Shown: positions 35,004 to 44,745, numbered from the stretch's first letter. The stretch: 64,000 bases of DNA from Phycisphaeraceae bacterium (GCA_019636695.1 JAHBXD010000001.1:117661-181660); one strand, 5' to 3'. The notes: generated by a model from the letters alone, not told the origin. Numbers and translations: made by a program.

Positions 35004-36833
35004 ATGCACCCCTGGCAGGAAGTCCCCTCGCAGGCCGTTGCGCTGGTTCGACAGGGCCGGCTCGAGGATGCCCAGTCACTCTGCGAGCAGACCCTGCGCA
35101 GGCATCCCGAGGCTGATCCGGTCGCCTGCGTGCTCGGTCAGGTGTTGCTCCAGCGCGGTCGGACGGCCTCGGCCGTCGAACTGCTCGGCACCATCGTCGC
35201 CGAGAAGCCCGATTCCGCCCCCTATCGCGTCGCCTTGGCACGTGCCTTGGTTGCGCATGGACGACATTGGCAGGCCGTGGAACACTTGCGCGAGGCCGAA
35301 CGTCTCGCCCCGCAAAGCCCGCAGGTCCGTTCGAGCCTTGCCGAAGCCCTCCTCGCGTGCGGCGATCGGGAAGGTTCGCACGACAAACTCCTGGAAGCTC
35401 TTGACAGGGTGCCTGCACAGGCTGAACCCCTGGCCCAGTTTGCCGATTTTGCCCGGCGCCTCGGTTCGTGGCAAGCCATGCACGCCGCCGCCGAACGCTG
35501 GTCTCGCGCGGTGCCCGCCGACCCAGCCGCGTGGAGCGCCTTGGGCGAGGCCCTGGGGCATCTGCACCGCCTGACCGACGCGATCGTCGCATTTGAAAAG
35601 GCGATGGCGCTCGGAGCGCCCGCCGCGCTCTATCACGCCCGAATTGCCGAACTCGCAGAACATGCCAACGATCTGCCCCTGGCGCAGGAACGGGCCGAGC
35701 GTGCGCTGAAGCTCGATCCGGATCTCTTCGATGCCGCCGCGGTATTCGCACGCGTGCTTCGGCGTCGAGGCAGCGCTGCCGAAGCCCGCGATGTGTTGCG
35801 TGCGACCATCCGGCGGGCTGAATCGATCAAGAAACAACTCCCCGCGGCCCATGTCGGGCTTGCCCAGGCGCTCGATGCACTCGGGGAGTACGACGAAGCC
35901 TTCAAGGAAATGACGACAGGGCAGGACGCGTGGAGCCGCACTCCGCTCGCCAAAGCGGTTTCACGTGAGTTTTTCCCGAGGCTCATCCGCGAATACCGCA
36001 CGCTCGTGGCCTCGGGCGCTTGCGATGCCTGGGGCCGCCGACGTGCCGAGGGTGCTCGCCCCGCGCCGGTGTTCTTCGTCGGCTTTCCGCGTTCAGGCAC
36101 AACCCTGACCGAGCAGGTGCTCGGTGCCCACCCGGCCCTCGCGCCGACAGACGAGCGCCCCTTCGTGCGATCGATGGCCGATCGGCTTCGCGGCATGTTT
36201 CCCGATCGGCACGATCAGGGCGAAGCGCTGCGCTGCCTCGATGAGGCAGGTCGCGAAGCCCTCGAAGCCGTCTACTGGCGCGGCGTCGAGCGGCATTTCG
36301 GCCCCGGTGTCGTCGGCTCGCGCAGGGTCTTCGACAAACTCCCCATGAACACCTGCTGGCTTCCGCTCATCCGCCGTGTCTTCCCCGATGCCAAGGTGCT
36401 TTTTGCGGTTCGCGACCCGCGCGATGTCGTCCTGAGTTGTTTCTTCCAGGAGTTCGCCGTCAACGAGGCCAACGTGCATTTCATGCACCTTCGCAGCACG
36501 GCCGAGCTGTACGCCCAGGTCATGGGCCTGTGGATGATCTGCCGCGACCGACTCGCGCTTGACTGGCGCATCACCCGGTACGAGGAGTTTGTGAACGATG
36601 TTGAAGGTTCGGCCCGCGCGCTACTGGAGTGGCTGGGCCTGGAGTGGAATGACGACGTGCTGCGATTCGCCGATCCGCAGCGAGCCCGCCTCGTCCGGAC
36701 GGCTTCGTACGCCCAGGTCGCCAGGCCTGTGCATCGTGAGGCCGTCGCCCGCTGGAAACGCTACGCCCGACACCTCGAACCCGTCCTCCCGCTGCTCGCT
36801 CCGTTCGTTTCATCGTTCGGCTATGCGCCCTGA
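35004..36833 (+). CDS. TPR-repeat sulfotransferase
   Basis: 609 aa, cytoplasmic. The first about 330 residues are tetratricopeptide repeats (for example AVALVRQGRLEDAQSLCEQT, then HVGLAQALDALGEYDEAFKE). The C-terminal 270 residues are a Sulfotransfer_3-like domain with the PAPS loop GFPRSGTTLTEQ (about residue 360), FDKLPMNTCWL, and the 3'-phosphate segment VRDPRDVVLSCFFQEF. TPR-sulfotransferase fusions are common in environmental bacteria; the acceptor could be a protein or glycan. A start at 35004 (MHPWQEVPSQ) is preferred over 34977; neither has a clear Shine-Dalgarno. Confidence 0.85.
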   Translation: MHPWQEVPSQAVALVRQGRLEDAQSLCEQTLRRHPEADPVACVLGQVLLQRGRTASAVELLGTIVAEKPDSAPYRVALARALVAHGRHWQAVEHLREAERLAPQSPQVRSSLAEALLACGDREGSHDKLLEALDRVPAQAEPLAQFADFARRLGSWQAMHAAAERWSRAVPADPAAWSALGEALGHLHRLTDAIVAFEKAMALGAPAALYHARIAELAEHANDLPLAQERAERALKLDPDLFDAAAVFARVLRRRGSAAEARDVLRATIRRAESIKKQLPAAHVGLAQALDALGEYDEAFKEMTTGQDAWSRTPLAKAVSREFFPRLIREYRTLVASGACDAWGRRRAEGARPAPVFFVGFPRSGTTLTEQVLGAHPALAPTDERPFVRSMADRLRGMFPDRHDQGEALRCLDEAGREALEAVYWRGVERHFGPGVVGSRRVFDKLPMNTCWLPLIRRVFPDAKVLFAVRDPRDVVLSCFFQEFAVNEANVHFMHLRSTAELYAQVMGLWMICRDRLALDWRITRYEEFVNDVEGSARALLEWLGLEWNDDVLRFADPQRARLVRTASYAQVARPVHREAVARWKRYARHLEPVLPLLAPFVSSFGYAP

Positions 36834-36864
36834 CCCTCGCTCCAGGGGCTTCTACACTTCGCCC

Positions 36865-37248
36865 ATGCCCGACCCCGGATTGCTTGAAGCCTTTCCCACC
36901 CCCGGAGACACGCCGTTTGTCATCGAGCACGTCTCCGTAGAGTTCACGAGCGTCTGTCCGAAGACCGGCCATCCCGATTTCGGCGATGTCACCCTTCGCT
37001 ATCAACCCGCCTCAAAGCGTGCCGGCGGCAAGTGCGTCGAACTCAAGAGCCTGAAGCTCTATTACCAGAGTTTCAGAAACGAGGGCATCTTCTACGAGGC
37101 CGTTACCAACCGCATCCGCGATGACCTTGTTGCGCTCCTCAACCCCGCCTGGCTCCAGATACGCACCGATTGGCGCGGTCGAGGCGGCATCAAGAGCGTC
37201 ATCCGAGCCGACTGGGGCGAGGTGCCCGGGCATTTCAGGGGCGTTTAA
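36865..37248 (+). CDS. queF: NADPH-dependent preQ0 reductase (QueF)
   Basis: Reduces the nitrile of 7-cyano-7-deazaguanine to preQ1 in queuosine synthesis. 127 aa, the short unimodular form. The catalytic Cys is in FTSVCPKTGHPDFG (Cys about 31, Asp about 38). The NADPH and substrate segment VELKSLKLYYQSFRNEG and the downstream motif FYEAVTNRI are intact. It is preceded by a 31-bp gap after the TPR-sulfotransferase. The remaining que genes are not in this window. Confidence 0.95.
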   Translation: MPDPGLLEAFPTPGDTPFVIEHVSVEFTSVCPKTGHPDFGDVTLRYQPASKRAGGKCVELKSLKLYYQSFRNEGIFYEAVTNRIRDDLVALLNPAWLQIRTDWRGRGGIKSVIRADWGEVPGHFRGV

Positions 37249-37317
37249 CCGATTCCGAGCATGATTCCCCTTTGATCCGTTGGGTTCCCGCGGCGGCTCT
37301 CCCTAGACTCCTCTCCT

Positions 37318-38313
37318 ATGTCCGACCGCCGCCTCATCCGTGACTGGACTCCCTCCGAACGCGTCGAGGGTGTCTTCGCCATCGCCAATGCCCAACTCGG
37401 CAAAACCCGAAACGACAAGCCGTACCTCCGCTGCCTCATCCGCGACAAATCGGGCGAAGTCCCCGGGCGCATGTGGTCCATCGAAGAAGGGTTCTTCCGG
37501 CGCCTTCCTACCGACGGTTTCGTGCATATCGAGGGTGAAACCCAGAAATTCCAGGGCGACCTGCAACTCATCATCCACACCATCCAGCCCTACGACCCCG
37601 CGCCCGAAGAAATCCGCGACCTCCTTCCCACGACCAAGTACGACATCAACACGATGTTCGACGAGGTCCGCGCACTCCTCGCCACCCTGCGCCACCCCGC
37701 CATGAAGGCCCTCGCCGACGAATATCTCGCCGACGACCGCCTCATGGAGGCCTTCCGGCAGGCCCCCGCCGCCAAGAGCATGCACCACGCCTACCTCGGC
37801 GGTCTGCTCGAGCACACCCTCAGCCTCCTCCGGCTCGCCGAAGCCATCTGCCCGCTCTATCCCAAGATCAATCGCGATCTGGTCCTCCTCGGCCTTTTCC
37901 TTCACGACCTCGGAAAAACCCGCGAACTTTCCTACGAAGGCCCATTCGGATACACCGATCGAGGCGAACTCGTCGGTCACATCGTCGAAGGGGCCATCAT
38001 GCTCCACGACAAGGCCCAGCAGGTGATGCACTCAAGCGGTATGCGCCTGCCGCCCGGTGCGCTGACGGTGCTTCAGCACATTATCCTCAGTCACCACGGC
38101 ATTCCCGAATACGGCGCGGCCAAGGTTCCGATGACGCCCGAGGCCATCCTCGTCTCCATCCTTGACAATCTCGATGCCAAGATTGCCATCGCCCTCACCG
38201 CTGCAAGGCCCGACCACCTCCGAGCAATCGACCTTGGCGGCAACTTCACCGAAAACCAGTGGGCCTTGGGCGCCAAGCTCTATCGCCCGGATCCTCTGGC
38301 CGACGCAACCTGA
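37318..38313 (+). CDS. YhaM-type 3'-5' exoribonuclease (OB-fold plus HD domain)
   Basis: 331 aa. An N-terminal OB-fold (about 15-95) reads VFAIANAQLGKTRNDKPYLR and VEGETQKFQG-like strands. The HD phosphohydrolase domain (about 150-300) reads SMHHAYLGGLLEHTLSLLRL, LLGLFLHDLGKTRELSY and LQHIILSHHGIPEYGA, holding the His/Asp metal ligands. The same layout defines the Bacillus YhaM/CbfI exonuclease group. It is likely cytoplasmic in RNA turnover. A single gene, convergent with proC. Confidence 0.85.
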   Translation: MSDRRLIRDWTPSERVEGVFAIANAQLGKTRNDKPYLRCLIRDKSGEVPGRMWSIEEGFFRRLPTDGFVHIEGETQKFQGDLQLIIHTIQPYDPAPEEIRDLLPTTKYDINTMFDEVRALLATLRHPAMKALADEYLADDRLMEAFRQAPAAKSMHHAYLGGLLEHTLSLLRLAEAICPLYPKINRDLVLLGLFLHDLGKTRELSYEGPFGYTDRGELVGHIVEGAIMLHDKAQQVMHSSGMRLPPGALTVLQHIILSHHGIPEYGAAKVPMTPEAILVSILDNLDAKIAIALTAARPDHLRAIDLGGNFTENQWALGAKLYRPDPLADAT

Positions 38314-38326
38314 GGTGTGAACTCGT

Positions 38327-39148
38327 TCACCCCGCCGGCGTTCGCCCGAGCATTGCCCCGCGATCTCGTGCCGCGATCACTGCTTTTTCAAGCGCCTGCA
38401 TCACGCCCGAGTCATTGAGCACACCGATCGCAGCTTCTGTGGTGCCGCCTCGGCTGGTGACATCCGCCCTCAGTTTCGAGGCTTCTTCCGTTACCCCCGC
38501 ATACAGCAACGCTGCCCCGGCCAGCGTCTCGCGCACAATTCGCGCCGAAGTGGCGCTGTCAAACCCCATCGACTCCCCCGCACGCACCATCGCTTCAGCA
38601 AGATAGAACAGATACGCCGGGCCGGAACCGGCCAGCGCCGTGTACGCATCCATCAACGCTTCCTCGATGTCCACGACACGCCCGATCCCCGAAAAAAGCG
38701 CAACTGCAAACTTCTCATCCCCATCCCGCGCACCCGCCGAAAGCGAAACCGCCGTCATCCCGCGACCGATCCGCGCGGGGGTGTTCGGCATCGCCCGCAC
38801 CACCCTCACACCCGGTCCCACTGCTTCCCGCACCCGCTCGCCCGGCGTGCCCGCCAGAATGCTGATAACAACCCGCCCTCGGCACCGCCCCCTCAGTTCC
38901 GCCCCGACGCCCGCGAGCGATTGCGGCTTGACCGCCAGCAGCACCTGCCCGTCGGCGTGCTGCTCGTCGAGCCAGGCGATGGCCTCGCGCGCGCTGGCAA
39001 CCCCAAGAGCAAATGCGCTCCGTCGTGAGGGGTCCGGCTCGGCGACGACCACCCGATCGGCATCAAGCACCCCCGCACCGATCGCCCCCTCCACGATCGC
39101 GTGCGCCATGTTCCCGCCGCCGATCACCGCGATGGATGGACCTTGCAT
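38327..39148 (-). CDS. proC: Pyrroline-5-carboxylate reductase
   Basis: Final step of proline synthesis. 273 aa, normal length. The N-terminal NAD(P)-binding site is IAVIGGGNMAHAIVEGAI. VLLAVKPQSLAGVGAEL and RVVRAMPNTPARIGRGMTAV are family blocks. The C-terminal signature DAYTALAGSGPAYLFYLAEA and the ProC pattern region ending SRGGTTEAAI complete the match. It stands alone, 13 bp from the end of the convergent YhaM gene. Confidence 0.96.
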   Translation of the reverse strand: MQGPSIAVIGGGNMAHAIVEGAIGAGVLDADRVVVAEPDPSRRSAFALGVASAREAIAWLDEQHADGQVLLAVKPQSLAGVGAELRGRCRGRVVISILAGTPGERVREAVGPGVRVVRAMPNTPARIGRGMTAVSLSAGARDGDEKFAVALFSGIGRVVDIEEALMDAYTALAGSGPAYLFYLAEAMVRAGESMGFDSATSARIVRETLAGAALLYAGVTEEASKLRADVTSRGGTTEAAIGVLNDSGVMQALEKAVIAARDRGAMLGRTPAG

Positions 39149-39315
39149 CTCAGAAGCCTATCGCCCCGCGGCGAGGCCGACAGGCGTGCAATCAAGGGCG
39201 TTTATCCTATCAAAGTCCTATCATAATTGGTGCTTATCGGAGGTTTGCGCATTTCCAGCACTGTTTCCGAAACAATTGCTGGCACACGTCCGAAATCGGC
39301 GCACCTTACACCCTG

Positions 39316-40521
39316 ATGCCAGGCACGCTCCAAGATGACCTCGCCCAGCGCCTGCCCCTCATCCAGGATGCCTTTGCCGCCGTCCTCGAAACCTACTGCG
39401 AACCTGGCGCAGGCATCACCGCCATCTGCGAAAACCTGGGTATCCACCGCAAACTGGCTTGGCAGGTTCGGGGTGTCGCGTTCGGGTCCGACCCTTTCAA
39501 GACCATCCGGATGATGCCCTCGCGCGCTGGCATCCAGACACTCGCCGAGGCGCTCGCGATTCGCGCTGGGGGTGATGCGCTCGCCGCCCGCGTCAGGCAC
39601 GCCGCGGCGACCTTCGAAGCCATCGTGAACGAACACGCCGAAGATCGTGCCTCGCTCGAGATGCTCGCCGAGGCGAGCGAGGGCGACGATCAGTCTGAAG
39701 TGCGCTGGCGCGAGCAGGCGTTTCGAGGCAACAGTTTCATTTTCGGGGTGCAGGCTCGGGTGCTCGTCACGGTGCTCGCCCTGCACCCTTCGTCGCGGCG
39801 AAACGGCTGGTTCGATCTGATGCAGGTTCGCGGGCTGGTGGGCCTGACTCGTGTTCGCCCCGACATTCGCTGGCTGGTGGGCCAGTCGGTCATCATGGAC
39901 GATCATGCCGTGGCGCGTCAGCCCGTTCGGGAGGCGCTTGATCCTGCCGCAACCGCCGTGATGAACGGCGTTCCCGTGCTCTCCGAGTTCAGTTCGACCC
40001 CGGCGCCGCGTCTCGCGCGTACGCCGGCTCCCGGCGGCATGATGCACGACGAACTTCTGCCCGCGCCCGTCGGGCAGGCGGGCCAGCAGACTATCTACAT
40101 GGGCGAGGTGATCCGCGATCTCGGCCAGGCCTTCGCCACCGCCGATGACCGCGTCGCGCATTTCGGTTGCGCGGTGCGCACGCCCGCGCAACTCCTGGTC
40201 TACGACCACCTCGTGCATCGCGAACTCTTCCGGGGTGTCGAGCGCGAGCTTTGCGTCTTCGGCGAACTGCACTCACCCGCAACCTTTGATGACAGCGACC
40301 TGCTCTCGACACGCGAGCGCCTGGTGCGTCTCGGCCCCGGGTTATCGCGAGCGCGATGCGCCGAACTGCCCGGACACCACGACATGCTGCGCACGCTGCT
40401 TGCGCGCCTCGGGTGGAACGCGGACGACTTCGAACACTTTCGCGTGCGGATGCCGTATCCGCCGCTGCCGTCATCGGTCATGATCCGGCACGATCTGCCG
40501 GAGCCCCGGCCGGGGGGCTGA
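39316..40521 (+). CDS. Hypothetical protein with N-terminal HTH-like segment
   Basis: Not recognised. 401 aa, no signal peptide or membrane helix. Near the N-terminus GAGITAICENLGIHRKLAWQ looks like a helix-turn-helix, which would make it a DNA-binding regulator; the rest is a mixed alpha/beta region with no familiar motif. A Gly/Met-rich segment (APGGMMHDELLPAPVG) may be a linker. The gene is flanked by proC and a PEP-CTERM gene with independent signals. The 166-bp upstream gap is AT-richer than average and may hold its promoter. Confidence 0.6.
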   Translation: MPGTLQDDLAQRLPLIQDAFAAVLETYCEPGAGITAICENLGIHRKLAWQVRGVAFGSDPFKTIRMMPSRAGIQTLAEALAIRAGGDALAARVRHAAATFEAIVNEHAEDRASLEMLAEASEGDDQSEVRWREQAFRGNSFIFGVQARVLVTVLALHPSSRRNGWFDLMQVRGLVGLTRVRPDIRWLVGQSVIMDDHAVARQPVREALDPAATAVMNGVPVLSEFSSTPAPRLARTPAPGGMMHDELLPAPVGQAGQQTIYMGEVIRDLGQAFATADDRVAHFGCAVRTPAQLLVYDHLVHRELFRGVERELCVFGELHSPATFDDSDLLSTRERLVRLGPGLSRARCAELPGHHDMLRTLLARLGWNADDFEHFRVRMPYPPLPSSVMIRHDLPEPRPGG

Positions 40522-40572
40522 ACCGCCCGGTCGCGCGCGACATCGCGTGCAGAGAAACGGAGGATTGAAGTG

Positions 40573-41262
40573 ATGCATCGTCATATCCTGACAATTTGTG
40601 GAATCGCCGCGGGGCTGGTCGCCGGGGCCTCGGCACAGGTGCGGGTGATCGACTACGAAGACCTTGAAGAAGGGTTCTACGGCCAGAATTTCACGCATAT
40701 GGGCGTGACCTACCACACCATCAACCAGGTATCGGGCCGCTTCCCCGACGGCGATACCTTCGGCCCGCAGCCCGATGACCGTGTCATCATCGAGAATGCG
40801 CAGTTCGCCTACGACGCGTTCCCGGGCTGGGGAAGCGCCAACATGGCCATGACGTTCGGCAATGCCTACGTCAACGGTCCCAACCTCAGCATCGGCCGCG
40901 TGTCGAGCGTCACCATGGACCTCGACGAAATCGCTTCGTTCGCGTCCATCAACATGATGTATTACGAGAACGGCCCTTGGGGCGGCATCAGCTGGCACTT
41001 TGATGCGCTCTACAACGGCATCGTCGTCGCCAGTGACAGTTTCGTCATCGCCGACGGCGGCGGGCGCGACAATCCCGCCCCGGGGTTCATGTCGGTCGAA
41101 GCCCCAGCCTTCAACCAACTGCACCTCTATGCACGCTACGGCGACGACTACTCGCTGCCTCGCACCCTCATCGACGACCTGACGCTCCACATCGTGCCGA
41201 CCCCGGGCACCCTGGCCGTCGCGGGGCTGCTCAGCCTTGCCGGCCTTCGTCGCAGGCGATAA
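40573..41262 (+). CDS. PEP-CTERM-like secreted protein
   Basis: 229 aa. It has a signal peptide (ILTICGIAAGLVAGASAQ), a beta-sandwich-like domain (VIDYEDLEEGFYGQNFTHMG, then ISWHFDALYNGIVVASDSF), and a C-terminal sorting tail beginning VPTPGTLAVAGLLSLAGL and ending RRRR. GGAGG lies 9 bases before ATG 40573; a GTG at 40570 with 6-base spacing is equally possible. The gene is monocistronic. The domain was not assigned to a known binding function. Confidence 0.8.
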   Translation: MHRHILTICGIAAGLVAGASAQVRVIDYEDLEEGFYGQNFTHMGVTYHTINQVSGRFPDGDTFGPQPDDRVIIENAQFAYDAFPGWGSANMAMTFGNAYVNGPNLSIGRVSSVTMDLDEIASFASINMMYYENGPWGGISWHFDALYNGIVVASDSFVIADGGGRDNPAPGFMSVEAPAFNQLHLYARYGDDYSLPRTLIDDLTLHIVPTPGTLAVAGLLSLAGLRRRR

Positions 41263-41390
41263 CAAGCATCGAGCACCCCCGCCTGATGGCCTTTCCTGGG
41301 TGCTCCCTGTCTGCCGGCTTTGCGCCGCGACTGGTGCGGAACAACACTCCGCACAACGCGCTCAATCAGGCGCATCTCTATCTCGCGGCA

Positions 41391-41421
41391 CGGCCCCGTC
41401 GGTTCATCCGGCGGGGCCGTC
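41391..41421. terminator. Hairpin between convergent genes, possible bidirectional terminator
   Basis: A perfect 9-bp stem (41391-41399, ACGGCCCCG, with 41413-41421) and a 13-base loop in the 195-bp space between the PEP-CTERM gene and convergent DUF1501 gene. No T-run on either side, so function is uncertain. Confidence 0.35.
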
Positions 41422-41457
41422 TGCATGCAGGAACGCATGGCCTGTTCGAGGGGGCGA

Positions 41458-42780
41458 TCAGGCGTTGCGGATGACCCGCATCGGTCGATACGTCCCCTTC
41501 AGAATCGCCTTACTGTCAGCCTTGAGCCAGTGCTCAAGCACGGCGGCATACACCGTCCGGAAGTCCGTGCTGTAGCGAAGATCGCCGTTATCGAGGTTTT
41601 TCATCGAGGGGTGCTCGTTGGCAAGCCCCGCGCGCACCATCGGGCCGGCGAGAAACACCGGTGCGGCCGTGCCGTGGTCGGTCCCGCCGCTGGCGTTCTG
41701 CCCTACCCGTCGCCCGAACTCGCTGAAGGTCATGGTCAGCACGCGGCCGTGGTTCTCTTGTGCCGCGAGATCGCGATAGAAAGCGCGCAGTGCCTGGGCA
41801 TACGTCTCCAGCAGGCGGGCGTGCGAGCCTTGCGCGCCGCCCTGGCCGGCGTGCGTGTCAAAACCGCCGTGACTGGCGTAATACACGCGTGTCTTCAGCC
41901 CCGCGCGAATCATGCTCGCAATCATCGCCAACTGCTGGCCGAGCTGGGTGCGCGGATACTCGACGAGGGGGCGCTGCGCCACCGCCTTGCGGATCAGGTC
42001 GCTATTGATCTGGGCGTCTAACGCCGTCCGCATCAGGAACGATGCGTTGTTCTCGGGGGCGACCCCCGCCGCTTCGGTTCGCATCGTCACCTCGCGGTAG
42101 GGGGCAAGCAGCGATTCGTGGACATCCTGTCCCGTCCAGCGGAAAAGATCGGGCGTCTCGAATGCCACAGGCTTGGTCTTGCGGCCTTCCATCGCAAGCG
42201 GCGCTGTTCTTCCGATCGCGATCCCCGGCTGCGAGGCAGGGTTGGTGCTGTCGGAAGTTCCGCTTTCTCCCTTGCCGTATCCGCAGCATTGCGAATCGAA
42301 ATAGCGCCCCAGCCACCCTTCGCCCGTGGCGTTGGTGTCGGCCGTGTGCCAGATGTCCATCGAGACAAAGTGCGATCGATTCGGGTTGGGATAGCCCACC
42401 CCCTGCACGATGGTCAACATCCCTTCGTCATACAGGTCTTTCAGTCCGCCGAGCGCAGGGTGCAGCCCGACGCCCTGCTGACGTTGCAGCGCCAGCGCCT
42501 GCTCCTGGCGAATGGCGATCCCCGGCCGCGCGCGGTAATACGCGTCTTCGCCGAAGGGCACCACCGTGTTCAGCCCGTCGTTCCCGCCCGAAAGCTGGAT
42601 CACCACGAGCACGTGATCTTCAGGCACACCGGGAATCGCGCTCGCCCCGGCGACAGGCATCGGCAGCCCGAGCGCCGACGACTGCAGGAATGCCGGCACC
42701 GCCGCAGTCGCGGAGGCGAGCGTAAGACCCTGCCAGAGAAACTGACGTCGCGTAAAGGCGCTTGGCTCAAACTGACGCAT
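41458..42780 (-). CDS. DUF1501 protein, Tat-exported
   Basis: 440 aa. The N-terminus carries a twin-arginine-type signal (TRRQFLWQGLTLASATAAV). The DUF1501 domain, an alkaline-phosphatase-like fold, follows with LVVIQLSGGNDGLNTVVPF, YPNPNRSHFVSMDIWH and a metal-site segment TFSEFGRRVGQNASGGTDHG. It is the second gene of a pair with DUF1800, an association very common in planctomycetes. The biological substrate is unknown. The start at 42780 is set by the Tat signal. Confidence 0.9.
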   Translation of the reverse strand: MRQFEPSAFTRRQFLWQGLTLASATAAVPAFLQSSALGLPMPVAGASAIPGVPEDHVLVVIQLSGGNDGLNTVVPFGEDAYYRARPGIAIRQEQALALQRQQGVGLHPALGGLKDLYDEGMLTIVQGVGYPNPNRSHFVSMDIWHTADTNATGEGWLGRYFDSQCCGYGKGESGTSDSTNPASQPGIAIGRTAPLAMEGRKTKPVAFETPDLFRWTGQDVHESLLAPYREVTMRTEAAGVAPENNASFLMRTALDAQINSDLIRKAVAQRPLVEYPRTQLGQQLAMIASMIRAGLKTRVYYASHGGFDTHAGQGGAQGSHARLLETYAQALRAFYRDLAAQENHGRVLTMTFSEFGRRVGQNASGGTDHGTAAPVFLAGPMVRAGLANEHPSMKNLDNGDLRYSTDFRTVYAAVLEHWLKADSKAILKGTYRPMRVIRNA

Positions 42781-42961
42781 GGGAGGTTCCAGGTCGCAAG
42801 GGGCGGTCGGTGGGGCAAAACATCCGCTCAAAAACGTCGGGCAGGCAGGTCGACAGGATGTACGGCTCGCAGCGGGCGAGGGGCGGCATATGCAGGCTGC
42901 GGGTTTCGGGGCATGGTGTTCAACGTGTCACGGCCTCCATCGAGGGATGAGCCTCTGGTGT

Positions 42962-44494
42962 TCAGCACAACTGATACTCCGGCATGGCCGTCACCAGCAT
43001 CAGCGCGCCGGTGATGATGTCTCCGGTGATGCGGCCTCCGTGCCCGGTAATGAAACCCTGCAATGTCTCGCGCGCATCGGTCGGCATCCGCCCCAGCGTG
43101 AAGCGAAGCAGGTAATCAACGACTTTCCCGGGGTCGCGCATCGCCGCGGGATCGGCCTTGGCCAGTTCGGCCAGCAGCGGCTCGCTGTCATACCGCTGCG
43201 TTTCGGCCGAGCGGGCGTACCCCTGGGGCAGCCGCCCGGTCAGGAGGTAGGCCATGATGTTCTGGCGGACAAAGAGCGTGCTGGTGTTGATCCACGACCG
43301 GCCGCCGTCCCACCCCTTGACGCTGGGGGGCATGAACAGGCTTTGCCCCATCAGATCAAGCGCGTCGTTGAGGATCGCCAGATCCCGCACCGGCGTCAGC
43401 AGGCTGCGCACCGACCCGACCACGAGCTGCACGGGGCTTTTAATCTGTTCGAGCATGTTGGAAGGGTGATAGAAATGCTCGCTGAGCAGGAGCCGGCGAA
43501 GCACCGGACGCAGTTCATACCGGCTTTCGAGCATCGTCGCGGCGAGGCGGTTGATGAACGTTCGCCGGTCGGCGGGCACGGCGTCGTAGGCCAGAGGCAC
43601 ATCGCTGACGAAATGGCGATAAAGTTTGAGCGCGATGAAGCGCGAGCATGCGCGAGATTCGAGGATCGCCCGGACGAAGTCGTCGCCGTCGAGGTTTCCG
43701 CTCTTCCCGAGGATCGACTTGGACCCCTTGTCATGGTTGCGATCGACAAAGACAAAGTCATTACCTTCGAATGAGTACCCGGTCAGGGCGCGAGCGCCCT
43801 CTTTGATATCGCGTTCGGTGTAATTGCCCTCGCCGAGGCTGAACAGTTCCATCAGTTCGCGGGCGAGGTTTTCGTTGGGTTGGCGCGCTGTGGAACGCTG
43901 GTTGTCGAGGTAAGCCAGCATCGCCGGATCACGGATGATGCCGAACAGCAGGTCACCGAAGTTCCCCAGGGCATGCTCGCGGAAGAACTCGTTCTGCCTC
44001 AGCATGTGATAACTGTTTTCGACCTTGCGGAAACTCGTCGCAAAGTGTCCGTGCCAGAAAAGCGTCATGCGCTCTTCGAGCGGGCGGGGGGTTTCGATCA
44101 TCCGCCCGAGCCACCACTTCTGCACCTCGCGCATCTGCTCGCGGTCGCTCCGCTCGCGACGCTGGCGTTCGAGCCGCAGCCTCGCCAGCGTGTCTTCATC
44201 ACGCTCCTGCAGCGCGCGCCGATAAGCCTGCCGCTCGGCCTCGGTGGCTTCGCGGTAAATCGAAGAGGAGAACTTTCCGGTGCGGGCGTCGTCAAACGGC
44301 ACCCGCGAGGGGTTCACCAGGTAATCCACCGAGCGTTCAAGGCCCCACCCCACCAGTGTCTGGATCTGCTCGGGCGTCCCGCCGAAGCCCGCCCGCCAGA
44401 GCAGGTGCCGGGCTTGGTCATAGCCGAACTGGTCGTCACGAAGGCGCCCGATCGAGTTCGGGAGCCGCGTCGCAGGCTGGGCAAGGCTGGCCAT
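42962..44494 (-). CDS. DUF1800 protein
   Basis: 510 aa. It is a DUF1800 family protein: ARHLLWRAGFGGTPEQIQ, MTLFWHGHFATSF, NENLARELMELFSLGEGNYT, ALTGYSF, VKGWDGGRSWINTSTL and LLRFTLGRMPTDA. It is helical and probably periplasmic, although no classic signal peptide is evident at the chosen start. It is upstream of the DUF1501 gene (gap about 180 bp), the usual partner. Function of the pair is not established. Confidence 0.9.
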   Translation of the reverse strand: MASLAQPATRLPNSIGRLRDDQFGYDQARHLLWRAGFGGTPEQIQTLVGWGLERSVDYLVNPSRVPFDDARTGKFSSSIYREATEAERQAYRRALQERDEDTLARLRLERQRRERSDREQMREVQKWWLGRMIETPRPLEERMTLFWHGHFATSFRKVENSYHMLRQNEFFREHALGNFGDLLFGIIRDPAMLAYLDNQRSTARQPNENLARELMELFSLGEGNYTERDIKEGARALTGYSFEGNDFVFVDRNHDKGSKSILGKSGNLDGDDFVRAILESRACSRFIALKLYRHFVSDVPLAYDAVPADRRTFINRLAATMLESRYELRPVLRRLLLSEHFYHPSNMLEQIKSPVQLVVGSVRSLLTPVRDLAILNDALDLMGQSLFMPPSVKGWDGGRSWINTSTLFVRQNIMAYLLTGRLPQGYARSAETQRYDSEPLLAELAKADPAAMRDPGKVVDYLLRFTLGRMPTDARETLQGFITGHGGRITGDIITGALMLVTAMPEYQLC

Positions 44495-44716
44495 GCTCGA
44501 TGCACCCCTTTCACACAGCGCCGAAATTGCTCGACCGCCAAACGCCTACCGCGCCAAACGATTGCCTCGCCGCAGGATCTGTCTTCAAGTATCGTTCCTA
44601 AAGCCCAAGCGCCAAGGGTTTTCTTCCACGTTCGTGCCCGGCATGGCCCAGGCCCCAAACACACGGCAAATAGTCTCAGGCGAGTTCCCCACACGCTTCG
44701 CAGAAGCACGAGCACA

Positions 44717-44745
44717 CAACCGCCCCTGCGTGGCAGGGGCGGTTG
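44717..44745. terminator. Strong hairpin downstream of the DUF1579 gene
   Basis: A perfect 12-bp stem (CAACCGCCCCTG 44717-44728 with 44734-44745) and a 5-base loop, 39 bp after the stop of the minus-strand DUF1579 gene. It has no T-run in either direction. It may end that transcript or protect its 3' end. The rest of the 290-bp gap to DUF1800 shows no gene. Confidence 0.45.

Noticed and set aside
35952-35970. Second parS-like sequence (TTTCACGTGAG)
   Set aside because: Only one half of the palindrome matches and it lies inside the TPR-sulfotransferase coding region.
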